Shown here piece after piece: positions 17,478 through 26,262 of a stretch of 32,371 nucleotides of DNA (its first letter is position 1; the number at the start of each line of letters is the position of its first letter). The DNA is from an uncultured bacterium. Its GTDB lineage: Bacteria; Patescibacteriota; Patescibacteriia; Patescibacteriales; SZUA-104. The position numbers were made by a program, and so were the translations under genes. The notes under the pieces were generated by a model that was not told where the DNA came from, did no database searches, and saw only the letters and a list, made by a program, of their open reading frames with translations. The stretch lies in contig CAJVWV010000010.1 of assembly GCA_913009695.1 (NCBI GenBank), positions 1 through 32,371 of the forward strand, given 5' to 3'.

Positions 17478-17885
17478 ATGTTTAAAGAAAAAATAAGTAA
17501 TTTATACTCAAAAAAACAAGGAGCGAAAAAAAACAAAAAAATAGAGAATGAAAAAAGTCCTGAACAAAAAAGAGTTGAAAAAAATTGGAAAAATTTTAAA
17601 AAAATATTTTGGTCGTTATTTATTTTTAAAATTATTTTTACTGTTATACTTACATCTGTCAACCTTGAGAAAGATATTACAATAATCCTTTTGTTTCTTC
17701 AGCTCATCCCAATAATTTTAATGGCTATTACGATGGCGATTTATGCTTATAAATTTTCTGGGAAAAAATATGCCCTTCTTGTTGGTCTTCTTGGATTTTT
17801 CTGGTTCGCCATAATAGGAATATTTATTGGGTATTTAGCAGTTCAAACAATAAAGAAATCTAAATTAAATTCTATTAAATCTTAA
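17478..17885 (+). CDS. Hypothetical membrane protein (135 aa)
   Basis: Charged N-terminus then hydrophobic segments. Confidence 0.6.
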   Translation: MFKEKISNLYSKKQGAKKNKKIENEKSPEQKRVEKNWKNFKKIFWSLFIFKIIFTVILTSVNLEKDITIILLFLQLIPIILMAITMAIYAYKFSGKKYALLVGLLGFFWFAIIGIFIGYLAVQTIKKSKLNSIKS

Positions 17886-18004
17886 TTTGTAATTACATAA
17901 AAATAAATTGTATAAAATTTATTTTTTATTTACCATATTAACCGCTTATCCACTAATCAACAAAGTTTATACAACTTATACATAACTATTACACCAATTT
18001 TTCA

Positions 18005-18032
18005 TTGACAAACGCACATAATATGCTATGAT
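18005..18032 (+). promoter_or_regulatory. Sigma70-like promoter for the tRNA-like gene
   Basis: TTGACA - 16 nt - TATGAT, 6 nt before the acceptor stem at 18039. Confidence 0.7.
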
Positions 18033-18038
18033 AAATAT

Positions 18039-18193
18039 GCTCCTGTAGCTCAAAAGGAAGAGCTTCAAAAAATTTAACCGTGTTCTTTAAATATTTTTTT
18101 CGAATAAATTATCTGATTAAAAATAATCAGGTAGAGACACGCCAATGGCATGTCTAGACAGGAAGCGTGCCGGTTCGATTCCGGCCAGGAGCA
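18039..18193 (+). tRNA. Interrupted tRNA-like gene (acceptor, D arm and T arm intact; no canonical anticodon arm)
   Basis: 5' GCTCCTGTAGCTCAAAAGGAAGAGC and 3' GCCGGTTCGATTCCGGCCAGGAGCA: 7-bp acceptor, 4-bp D stem and 5-bp T stem are perfect, but about 105 nt lie between D and T arms. Confidence 0.6.
18131..18159. repeat. Degenerate 28/29-bp element copy F inside the tRNA-like gene
   Basis: gtagagacacgccaatggcatgtctagac. Confidence 0.65.
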
Positions 18194-18194
18194 C

Positions 18195-18276
18195 AAAAAA
18201 CAAAGACCCAAAATCCAAAACGTAGAGACGTTGCATGCAACGTCTCTACGTTTTGGATTTTGGGTCTTTGTTTTTT
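18195..18276. repeat. 82-bp perfect palindrome containing 28-bp core copy D (18222-18249)
   Basis: aaaaaacaaagacccaaaatccaaaacgtagagacgttgca and exact reverse complement. Confidence 0.97.
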
Positions 18277-19081
18277 ATAATTCTATTTTTTTAACGCTAT
18301 CAATCTTTTCTCCTAAAAATTTCTCCCCAACCTCTTTAAGTCTTTTTTCATCATCAGTCGTATAAAATGTTATGCTTTTGTTTTTCTTTAATCTTTTTTC
18401 AATTTCCGAATGGCGCTTTAAATAATCAACTAATTTTTCAGCCACAATTTTGGGCGAATCTAAAACGCGTACTCTTTTTCCCATAATTTGTTTTATGTCT
18501 TTAATTAAAACCGGATAATGCGTGCATCCTAATATTAAAGCGTCAATATTTCTATCTTTGAGCGGGCGTAAATATTTTTTTAATATCTTCTTAGTTTCCG
18601 GACGCTTAACCCAGCCCTCTTCGACTAACGGCACAAGCAGAGGACAAGCTTGTTTGTAAATTTTTATGTCTGGAGCTAGCTTTTTTAGTTCAACTTCGTA
18701 TGTTCCTGACTCAATCGTAGCGCGCGTACTAATAAGTCCTACGCACTTTATATTTTTAATTTTAACCGTATCTTCAACAACCGGAATAATTACTCCCAAA
18801 ACGCGCTTTTCAGGATAATTTTTGGGCAAATAATCCTCTTGTATTTTTCTTAAGGCTTTTGCCGAAGCAGTATTACAAGCAACAATAATAATTTCACAGC
18901 CTTTTTTAAATAAAAAATCAACCGCTTCTTTGGTATAGCCATAAATTACATCTTGGGATTTATTGCCATAAGGCATGCGGGCATTATCGCCCAAATACAT
19001 ATAATCGTATTCAGGCAACTTGTCCAAATATCCCCTTAAAATTGTTAGGCCGCCAAAGCCAGAATCAAATACGCCAATCAT
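18275..19081 (-). CDS. murI: Glutamate racemase
   Basis: IGVFDSGFGGLTILRGY, GDNARMPYGNKS, IIVACNTASA, LGCTHYPVL. Confidence 0.95.
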   Translation of the reverse strand: MIGVFDSGFGGLTILRGYLDKLPEYDYMYLGDNARMPYGNKSQDVIYGYTKEAVDFLFKKGCEIIIVACNTASAKALRKIQEDYLPKNYPEKRVLGVIIPVVEDTVKIKNIKCVGLISTRATIESGTYEVELKKLAPDIKIYKQACPLLVPLVEEGWVKRPETKKILKKYLRPLKDRNIDALILGCTHYPVLIKDIKQIMGKRVRVLDSPKIVAEKLVDYLKRHSEIEKRLKKNKSITFYTTDDEKRLKEVGEKFLGEKIDSVKKIEL

Positions 19082-19221
19082 GTAAAAATAAAAAATTAAA
19101 TATAAAAAACAAAACATTGTTCTATGCTTAACTTTAGCACATTTTTTCTTAAATAAAAAAGGCCTAGTCACTTGTGACTGGCCATTAATAATTTAATTAA
19201 ATTGTTGTTGTTTTGTCGTCA

Positions 19222-19404
19222 CTAGACGAAAAGCATTGATAAGAAAGCAATTTTTACGCATTTGCCGTCAACAAGCTTTAAAATGTAACGTCCATTGTTC
19301 TTATTAATATCTTCAACCCTCCACTTGCCCAAAAAACAAAAACTTTCCTTGCTTCTGTGGTCAATACTCTCTATTCGCACAACACTTCCTGCCCCAACTT
19401 GCAT
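19222..19404 (-). CDS. Small hypothetical protein (60 aa)
   Basis: SD aaggggaaaattATG; compact ORF with hairpin terminator downstream. Confidence 0.55.
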   Translation of the reverse strand: MQVGAGSVVRIESIDHRSKESFCFLGKWRVEDINKNNGRYILKLVDGKCVKIAFLSMLFV

Positions 19405-19438
19405 AATTTTCCCCTTAATATATATTTTAATATTTTGT

Positions 19439-20194
19439 TTATTTAACTATTTCCCCCTCAACCACATTGTCATCTTTATCTTCTTTGTCTTTTTGCTTAA
19501 ATATATATACTTGCTGTACGCCTGTTAAAACGGTAGTAACCAACCAATAAAGAGCTAAACCGCCAGGAAACGACATGCCGATAAAAACCGTTAATATTGG
19601 CATAAAGTACATCATTTGCTTGTTCATCATCGCCATCATATTTTCGTCTTTAGCACCCGGAGACTTTACTTCAGCTTTTTTAGACATCATCATTTTAGTT
19701 TGCCAATACTGGGCAACTCCCGCCAAAACCGCGATTGGTATATTTCTTGCGGATAAATCAATAAAGCCAAGCGACATTGTGTTTATAGCTTCGGGCTTAG
19801 TAATAAATGAATAAACTAAATCAAGCGATCCGTTGGCAAACCCGTTTCTAAAAACCCTAAACACGGCAAACAAAAAGGGAAGCTGGATTAAAAGAGGAAG
19901 ACAAGAAGAAAAAGGGTTAACCTTGTTTTCTTTATACAGCGCCATCATTTCCCGACCCATTTCTTCTTTTTTATTAGCGTATTTTTTCTTTATTTCATCA
20001 ATTTTAGGCTGTAAGTCCTGTAAAGATTTTTGAGACTTAATTGACTGCCTAGATAAAGGCAGTAATATTAGCTTAATAATTATAGTTAATAATATAATAG
20101 CAATACCCAGATCGTGGCCCGGCACAATATTATAAAGAAAAACCAGCAGGTTTAAAACCGGCTGATAAGCAACTGTTAAAAAAATATCAGACAT
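19439..20194 (-). CDS. yidC: YidC/OxaA membrane protein insertase
   Basis: LTIIIKLILLPLSRQSIKSQKSLQDLQPKIDEIKKKYANKKEEMGREMMALYKENKVNPFSSCLPLLIQLP. Confidence 0.95.
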   Translation of the reverse strand: MSDIFLTVAYQPVLNLLVFLYNIVPGHDLGIAIILLTIIIKLILLPLSRQSIKSQKSLQDLQPKIDEIKKKYANKKEEMGREMMALYKENKVNPFSSCLPLLIQLPFLFAVFRVFRNGFANGSLDLVYSFITKPEAINTMSLGFIDLSARNIPIAVLAGVAQYWQTKMMMSKKAEVKSPGAKDENMMAMMNKQMMYFMPILTVFIGMSFPGGLALYWLVTTVLTGVQQVYIFKQKDKEDKDDNVVEGEIVK

Positions 20195-20297
20195 GTTGTA
20201 AAATTAAAAATAAAGTATAAAAAATAAAAAACACAAATAAAAAATGTAAAAATTCAACAATCTTAAAATATTTTATTTTTTATATTTTATATTTTAT

Positions 20298-20546
20298 TTA
20301 TTTAATGGGGTCCCATCCTCCTTTATTCCATGGATTACAGCGTAAAATTCTCCAAGACGCCTTTAAAACCCCTTTAATTATACCGTGTTTTTCAATCGCC
20401 TGTATCGCGTAATCAGAACATGTGGGACGAAATCGACAATGCCCGAAAGGCGCGAAAATCTTAAGTAAACCATGGTCAAAAGACAATGTTTTTTGGTAAA
20501 ATTTTATTATTTTAATTATAAAGTATCTGGGATAATGAATAAACAT
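20298..20546 (-). CDS. yidD: Membrane protein insertion efficiency factor YidD
   Basis: [10 protein letters not shown]...[25 protein letters not shown]...[15 protein letters not shown]. Confidence 0.95.
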   Translation of the reverse strand: MFIHYPRYFIIKIIKFYQKTLSFDHGLLKIFAPFGHCRFRPTCSDYAIQAIEKHGIIKGVLKASWRILRCNPWNKGGWDPIK

Positions 20547-20900
20547 CTATTTATATAGTTTTAGCCTTACAAAATGATTTTTAATTGATTTTTCAATATC
20601 TTTATATTGCTTATCCAATATTGGCGACAAGGCCATAATTACGCAATCATAACCATGTTTCAGCTTATTAAGCTCCAGTCTAACGATTTCTCTAATTTGA
20701 CGTTTAATTTTATTGCGTTCAACCGCTTTTTTACTTACTTTTATTCCAACCAATATACCAAAACGATTATGGTCAAGTTCATTGGATATTATTTTTATTC
20801 CGATTGTTTTGTCGTAGCTGGATTTTCCTCCGCCGGCCGGCGGATTAAAAGCTTTGTCAAATTCTTTGTCTTTGGTTAAACGGTTTATTTTTTTAAACAT
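20547..20900 (-). CDS. rnpA: Ribonuclease P protein component
   Basis: MFKKINRLTKDKEFDKAF...; GILVGIKVSKKAVERNKIKRQIREIVR. Confidence 0.92.
   Translation of the reverse strand: MFKKINRLTKDKEFDKAFNPPAGGGKSSYDKTIGIKIISNELDHNRFGILVGIKVSKKAVERNKIKRQIREIVRLELNKLKHGYDCVIMALSPILDKQYKDIEKSIKNHFVRLKLYK
20829..20844. repeat. 16-bp perfect palindrome inside rnpA (family II-like insert)
   Basis: tccgccggccggcgga, encoding part of NPPAGG. Confidence 0.7.
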
Positions 20901-20908
20901 ACTCTGCT

Positions 20909-21046
20909 CTATTTTGTTAATTTTGTTCTTCCTTTTTTTCTCCTACTCTTAATTACGTTTCGTCCCGCTTTTGTTTCTATGCGCTTCATAAAACCATGCT
21001 TTCTTTTTGCCCTTTTCTTTTTGGGCTGGAATGTTCTCTTTGGCAT
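20909..21046 (-). CDS. rpmH: 50S ribosomal protein L34 (missing from ORF track, <60 aa)
   Basis: [45 protein letters not shown]. Confidence 0.96.
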   Translation of the reverse strand: MPKRTFQPKKKRAKRKHGFMKRIETKAGRNVIKSRRKKGRTKLTK

Positions 21047-21188
21047 ATCTTTAATATTAATTACTAAATTAAATTTATTACTATCTCAACATAACATATT
21101 TAAAACGCTGGGTCAACCTAAAAAAGGGGCTTTTTATATAAAAATCATTTCCACTTTTTATTAACACTTTATAAACATTTTTGGGTAT

Positions 21189-21216
21189 TTGACGTCTGTT
21201 GCTTTATTGATATAAT
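21189..21216 (+). promoter_or_regulatory. Candidate dnaA promoter
   Basis: TTGACG - 16 nt - TATAAT. Confidence 0.55.
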
Positions 21217-21338
21217 TCTGGTAACATTATTTTATTATTCTGTACTCAATTATTTATTTTTTGCCTGCCTGTTTGCCCGCCCCGCTGGAGAGCCCTTAGG
21301 GAGTTTAGCGCTAATTAATCATTTAGTAATATAAAATT

Positions 21339-22691
21339 ATGAACAACGAACAGTTATGGCAAGTCGTTTTAGGCGAAGTTGAACTCAATTTATCAAAAGC
21401 CAACTTTACCACCTGGTTTAAAGACACTTTTGTTTCGTCCTTTGACGATGAAAAAATAATTATCGGCGTTCCAAACACATTTACTAAGGCTTGGCTGGAA
21501 AAAAAATATCACAAAGAAATTTTGAGCGCCCTCAAAAATGTGAGTAGTGACAAAAAAATAAAAGAGGTTTTTTATAATGTTGAAACGAAAAAACCCGGGC
21601 TAGTAGAAAGCTTATTAAGAAAAACAAAAAAGGAAGATAAGCTTGATTCTGGCGGCGTTGTTATGAATCGCTTTGGTCTTAATTCACGCTACACCTTTGA
21701 CAGCTTTGTTGTGGGGAAAGGAAACGAATTGGCGCATGCGGCGTGCCAGGCGGTTACCGCTAATCTGGGAAAGTCTTATAATCCTCTTTTTATTTACGGG
21801 GGCGTTGGACTAGGAAAAACTCACCTTCTACAAGCTATCGGGCACGAAGTAACTAAGCGGTCTGATAAGGTTATGTATGTTTCTTGTGAAAAATTTACTA
21901 ATGATTATATTCAGTCCGTACGGGGAGGTAAAGCCAAAGATTTTAAAGACCGTTACCGCAATGTTGATCTTTTAATGGTTGATGATATTCAATTTATGGC
22001 CGGAAAAGACGGCACCCAAGAAGAATTTTTTCATACCTTTAATGAACTGCACCAAACAAACAAACAAATAGTTATTACATCCGACCGACCGCCAAAATCT
22101 ATTCCTGCTCTTGAAAAACGATTAATTTCACGTTTTGAGTGGGGTATGGTAGCGGATATTATCCAACCAAACGTTGAAACGCGCATGGCAATTCTTGAAA
22201 CAAAATGTAAAGAAAAAAACTATCCTTTAGAAGAGCCGATTATACAGTTTATAGCTAACGCGGTACAAAACAATATTAGAGAGCTTGAGGGCGCTCTAAA
22301 CCGTCTTATAGCCTTTCATGAGTTTAATAACTCTAAACCAACCATAGAGAGCACCAAGACCGTTTTAAATAGCGTCATGTCCAGCCTACAGTCAAAATCA
22401 ACCTCTCCAAAAGCTATTATGGAGGCTGTGTCTAAATTTTATGATGTTGATATTAAAAATATTATCGGCAAGGGCAGAAGAAAAGAACTAGTAAAGCCAA
22501 GACAAATCACTATGTTTTTAATGAGAGATGAGACTAACACCTCTTTCCCGACAATAGGTCAAGAGCTTGGCGGACGAGATCACACAACCGCTATGCATGC
22601 CTGTAATAAAATTAAGAAAGAGATAGAGGACAACGAAAGAGTAAAACAAGAAATAGAATCAATCAAACAACTTCTTTATAATGGGACATAG
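21339..22691 (+). CDS. dnaA: Chromosomal replication initiator DnaA
   Basis: YNPLFIYGGVGLGKTHLLQAIGHE, LLMVDDIQFMAGKDGTQEEFFHTFNEL, GGRDHTTAMHACNKI. Confidence 0.98.
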   Translation: MNNEQLWQVVLGEVELNLSKANFTTWFKDTFVSSFDDEKIIIGVPNTFTKAWLEKKYHKEILSALKNVSSDKKIKEVFYNVETKKPGLVESLLRKTKKEDKLDSGGVVMNRFGLNSRYTFDSFVVGKGNELAHAACQAVTANLGKSYNPLFIYGGVGLGKTHLLQAIGHEVTKRSDKVMYVSCEKFTNDYIQSVRGGKAKDFKDRYRNVDLLMVDDIQFMAGKDGTQEEFFHTFNELHQTNKQIVITSDRPPKSIPALEKRLISRFEWGMVADIIQPNVETRMAILETKCKEKNYPLEEPIIQFIANAVQNNIRELEGALNRLIAFHEFNNSKPTIESTKTVLNSVMSSLQSKSTSPKAIMEAVSKFYDVDIKNIIGKGRRKELVKPRQITMFLMRDETNTSFPTIGQELGGRDHTTAMHACNKIKKEIEDNERVKQEIESIKQLLYNGT

Positions 22692-22948
22692 TCAACGGCC
22701 TGTTGATAACCACTGTTAAAAACCTATGAATTTAGTTTAACGGTTTGTGAATAATTTTTCTTATTGTGGATAGAAAAAAAGAAGTTAACATTTTATTATT
22801 TTTTATCTACAACACTATTAACATTTTATCCAGCCATGCGCACCACCAAGATTAAATAATTTTTCAACCTTTCCCCACAATCAACAGCCTTAATATTATT
22901 ATTACCTTTTAAATATAATTAATTAATAAAATAGTAAAAAAGAAGTTT
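22692..22948. other. Probable oriC region
   Basis: dnaA-dnaN intergenic, AT-rich, DnaA-box-like TGTGAATAA (TTATTCACA), TTGTGGATAG, TTATCCAGC, CCCCACAA. Confidence 0.6.
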
Positions 22949-24106
22949 ATGAAAATATCTAGCTTGCAAGAAAACCTAAAACAAGGATTGTTCGCGGTAA
23001 GCCATATCGCTGGAAAAAATATTAACCTGCCAATTTTAAACAACGTGATGATAGAAGCGAGAAACGGAAACATAAAATTAATTACCACAAATCTGGAAAT
23101 AGGGGTTATAAGCGTGATAAGGGGCAAGGTTGAAAAAGAAGGATCTTTTACGGTTGATTCAAAAACTATTTCAGATTATGTATCTCTGCTTCCGAATAAA
23201 AAAATTAATATAGAACAAAAAGAAAACTCTTTGTTTGTTGAGGCGGAAAACTATAAAACAAAAATATTGGGGCAGTCCGCCGAAGAATATCCGCTAATTC
23301 CGGAAGTAGATAAAAAAATTGAATATAGCGCTAAAATTAGTGAATTTAAACAAGCGTTATCTCAAACCTCGTTCGCGGTAGCAAGCAGTGAAACAAGAAT
23401 GGAACTATCGGGTGTTTTATTCAGTTTTAATAAAAATAAACTTACTTTAGCCGCTACTGACAGCTATCGTTTAGCTGAAAAAACAATAAATATTAAAACC
23501 AATTTAGGAGAGGAAGAAAATAAAAAAATAATAATTCCGGCAAGAACTCTGCAGGAATTAATTAGAATTTTGTCCGGCTCGGAAGATTCCGGAAGCGACG
23601 AAGGTGAAATTAAATTTTATTTATCAGATAATCAAATTTTATTTACGGTTGATTCCATTGAACTGGTTTCCCGCTTAATTGAGGGACAATATCCGGACTA
23701 CAGGCAAATTATTCCTACCAACACAAAAACAACGGCGCTTATCAATAGAGCAGAGCTCACTAGAGCCGTAAAAGCGTCAGCCCTATTTTCCAAAGCGGGC
23801 ATTAATGACATCAACCTGGATTTTCCCGAAGGGAAAAACATGGCCGTAATTTCTTCAGCTTCAGGTCAAACAGGAGAAAACACGGTTGAGTTGGACGCGA
23901 ACGTAAAAGGCGAAGATAACGGCGTCGTAGTTAATTACCGCTACTTATTAGACGGACTCAATAATATTGATAGCGAAAACATAAAAATAGAAGTGATAGA
24001 CTCTAATACGCCGTGTATTTTAAAGGCTTCCTCCTCCGCTGAAGCTTCGGCGGACAAGGAAAAGGGCGACGACTATTTATATATAATCATGCCGATTAAG
24101 CAATAA
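22949..24106 (+). CDS. dnaN: DNA polymerase III beta subunit (sliding clamp) with palindromic peptide insert near C-terminus
   Basis: MKISSLQENLKQGLFAVSHIAGKNINLPILNNVMIEA...; ends DDYLYIIMPIKQ. Confidence 0.96.
   Translation: MKISSLQENLKQGLFAVSHIAGKNINLPILNNVMIEARNGNIKLITTNLEIGVISVIRGKVEKEGSFTVDSKTISDYVSLLPNKKINIEQKENSLFVEAENYKTKILGQSAEEYPLIPEVDKKIEYSAKISEFKQALSQTSFAVASSETRMELSGVLFSFNKNKLTLAATDSYRLAEKTINIKTNLGEEENKKIIIPARTLQELIRILSGSEDSGSDEGEIKFYLSDNQILFTVDSIELVSRLIEGQYPDYRQIIPTNTKTTALINRAELTRAVKASALFSKAGINDINLDFPEGKNMAVISSASGQTGENTVELDANVKGEDNGVVVNYRYLLDGLNNIDSENIKIEVIDSNTPCILKASSSAEASADKEKGDDYLYIIMPIKQ
24035..24054. repeat. Family II palindromic repeat in frame in dnaN
   Basis: tccgctgaagcttcggcgga, encoding SAEASAD. 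Confidence 0.8.
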
Positions 24107-24138
24107 TATATTTAACCCCTCTGGTTACATATTTTTAA

Positions 24139-24170
24139 AGTTTTTTTGTTTAATATTAAACAAAAAAACT
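24139..24170. terminator. 32-bp perfect palindrome, likely dnaN terminator
   Basis: agtttttttgtttaat|attaaacaaaaaaact. Confidence 0.75.
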
Positions 24171-24189
24171 ACAAGTTCGCATATACCTT

Positions 24190-24217
24190 GTTAGGCGAAA
24201 TATTTTGTTGGAAAATT
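24190..24217 (+). repeat. Cassette 1 terminal inverted repeat, left (partner 24503-24530)
   Basis: gttaggcgaaatattttgttggaaaatt; 26/28 complementary to aattttccaacaaaatacatcgcctaac. Confidence 0.9.
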
Positions 24218-24246
24218 TTAACAATTTAATTAAAGGGAGGAAAGCA

Positions 24247-24450
24247 ATGACAATAGGAATAGGAATATGGTTGGCTTGTGGAATTATATCATGTTTGATA
24301 GTAGCATTAAAGCTAATTGAAAGATTAAGCTGGAGACACATCCCATCCTTTATAGCACTTGTTCTTTTTGGATTAGTCAGTCTTTTTTTAGTCGGCACAG
24401 AGCTATTAGACAGACGAGTTGCTAAAAAGCAAAAATTAGCACAAAAATAA
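24247..24450 (+). CDS. Cassette 1: small membrane protein (67 aa)
   Basis: RBS gggaggaaagcaATG; two hydrophobic segments. Confidence 0.65.
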   Translation: MTIGIGIWLACGIISCLIVALKLIERLSWRHIPSFIALVLFGLVSLFLVGTELLDRRVAKKQKLAQK

Positions 24451-24523
24451 TTTCCAACAATTAAATTGGTCGGGGGCAAATAATTATAAACTGCTTCCGA
24501 CCAATTTTCCAACAAAATACATC

Positions 24524-24696
24524 GCCTAACAACGCGATAAGCGGTTCAGAGATTTTTACTCTATAATATTAACCCCACTACGCTAAAGCTCCGAGGGGCA
24601 CGGTAAGGAGTAAAAATCTCTTCTCCCAAATTTATGATATAATTATAAATATAATAATGAATATCATAAACTTCGCTTCATCGGTGAACGTTATAC
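24524..24696 (+). repeat. attC-like site b
   Basis: R'' GCCTAAC + CGATAAGCG ... CGCTTCATCG (one extrahelical C) + R' GTTATAC; internal agagatttttactc/gagtaaaaatctct. Confidence 0.75.
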
Positions 24697-24858
24697 GCAA
24701 TTCAAAAAATATTTTTCTAAAAGGTAAAATGATGATAGGCTTTCAAAAATGGATAAATTTGATTTTTTCATTTATAATAGAGGGGGATAAAAGGAATTTT
24801 CTCCTCTTCGTTCCGAAAATGAATATATTTATAAACATTTATATTTTTATTATATATT

Positions 24859-25875
24859 ATGGCTAAAATATCTAAAAAAATGATTTTAAACTTTCTTTAT
24901 AATTTTTTTCTCTTAAAATTTAAGGGCAAAAAAGAAAAGCTAAAGCCACTTTTTTTTTCTTATTATCTAACTCTAAATTGTAATTTCAATTGTAGTTATT
25001 GTAGTTTTGCTAAAAGTGGAGCTACTAAGAAACCAGATAATAAATTAAATACCAAAGATGTATTCAAAATTTTAAAGATAATAAGAAAAGAGAGTGCGGA
25101 TATTTATTTTACAGGGGGAGAGCCATTAATTAGAAGTGATATTGTTGAGATTTTAAAAGAATGTAAAAGACTTAAATTTAAATCAATTTTTGTAAATACC
25201 AACATGAGTCTTATCCATAAGAAAATGGAAATTTTAGACTACGTTACAAATTTGGTTTCAAGTCTTGATATGCTTAATACTGAAAAGTACGCCAAAATTT
25301 TAGGTATCCCTAAAGAAACTGTCAACCAAGTAAGGGAAAATATTATAACTTGTGCAAAATTGCAAAAAGAAAAAAACTTTTTAATGACAATCAATTGTGT
25401 TATATCGCCAGATACTTTAAAAGAAACTCGTAAAATAATGGGATTTTGTCTTAAAAATAATATTGGTTTTGCAGTTGTACCTGCCGAACTTGATTATGGT
25501 GAAATTGATCCACTTTTAAAGGACAGTAAAGAATACAAGCAATTAATTGAAGATATTATTAAACAAAAGAAAAAAATAAATATATCTATATTTGGAACAA
25601 AGAAATACCTAAAAACTATATTAAACTTCGAAAAATTTAATTGTTATCCAAATTTAATACCTCACGTTTATCCAAATGGTGATATACTTTGGCCATGTGA
25701 ACCATTGAAAAAATTTAGAGTTAATCTAATAAAAGAAGGTTCTTATAAAAAAGCTCTGGAAAAATCAGTAGCTAATCAACCTTTGCCAAAATGTTCAAAT
25801 AAATGTCACAAAGCATGCTATATTGAACCTTCTTGTTTTCTGCAAAATCCATTATTGTTGTTACAAGAGCTTTGA
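24859..25875 (+). CDS. Cassette 2: radical SAM protein with C-terminal Cys cluster
   Basis: YLTLNCNFNCSYCSF (CxxxCxxC), FTGGEPLIR, C-terminal C...CSNKCHKACYIEPSC. Confidence 0.88.
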   Translation: MAKISKKMILNFLYNFFLLKFKGKKEKLKPLFFSYYLTLNCNFNCSYCSFAKSGATKKPDNKLNTKDVFKILKIIRKESADIYFTGGEPLIRSDIVEILKECKRLKFKSIFVNTNMSLIHKKMEILDYVTNLVSSLDMLNTEKYAKILGIPKETVNQVRENIITCAKLQKEKNFLMTINCVISPDTLKETRKIMGFCLKNNIGFAVVPAELDYGEIDPLLKDSKEYKQLIEDIIKQKKKINISIFGTKKYLKTILNFEKFNCYPNLIPHVYPNGDILWPCEPLKKFRVNLIKEGSYKKALEKSVANQPLPKCSNKCHKACYIEPSCFLQNPLLLLQEL

Positions 25876-25917
25876 AAAATGAAATTCACCCCTAACCCCT
25901 CTTTCATTTTTCAAAAC
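25872..25917 (+). repeat. Family III palindromic repeat copy 1 (overlaps radical SAM stop codon)
   Basis: ttgaaaaatgaaattcacccctaacccctctttcatttttcaaaac; inverse copy at 31073-31125. Confidence 0.8.
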
Positions 25918-26027
25918 GGAAAAATCAAATTTATAAGAAAAGAAGAAAGCCTATCTGATGAATAAGAACGAAAAATATTTTTTGAACTCAAGCCACGCTG
26001 CGCTCTCCTCCTTGCAGTCGTCGGGGC

Positions 26028-26127
26028 GTATAACAAGGGATATACGGTTCAGCCCTCGGCTCGGGCTTCACCCAAATTTTTCTTCCACTTCGTTCCAGAA
26101 AAACTTCGTATATCCCTAACGTTATAT
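26028..26127 (+). repeat. attC-like site c
   Basis: GTATAACAAGGGATATACGG ... CTTCGTATATCCCTAACGTTATAT. Confidence 0.85.
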
Positions 26128-26262
26128 GACATATTTTGGTGGCAATTTGATTTTAAAATAAAAAAATTTTTATTTCCTTTATTTTTAATAATTTTGCTCC
26201 ACTATCGTTACGCAAAATGGGGGGGCGAAAAAATTTAAATACTGATATATAATCCTATTACT

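Noticed and set aside
18039-18193. Group I intron in the tRNA-like gene
   Set aside because: Interruption is only ~105 nt and no P3/P7-type core was recognised; flagged as unresolved instead.
24657-24866. 69-aa ORF spanning attC site b 3' end
   Set aside because: Runs through the recombination site into the cassette 2 leader; no motif or RBS support.
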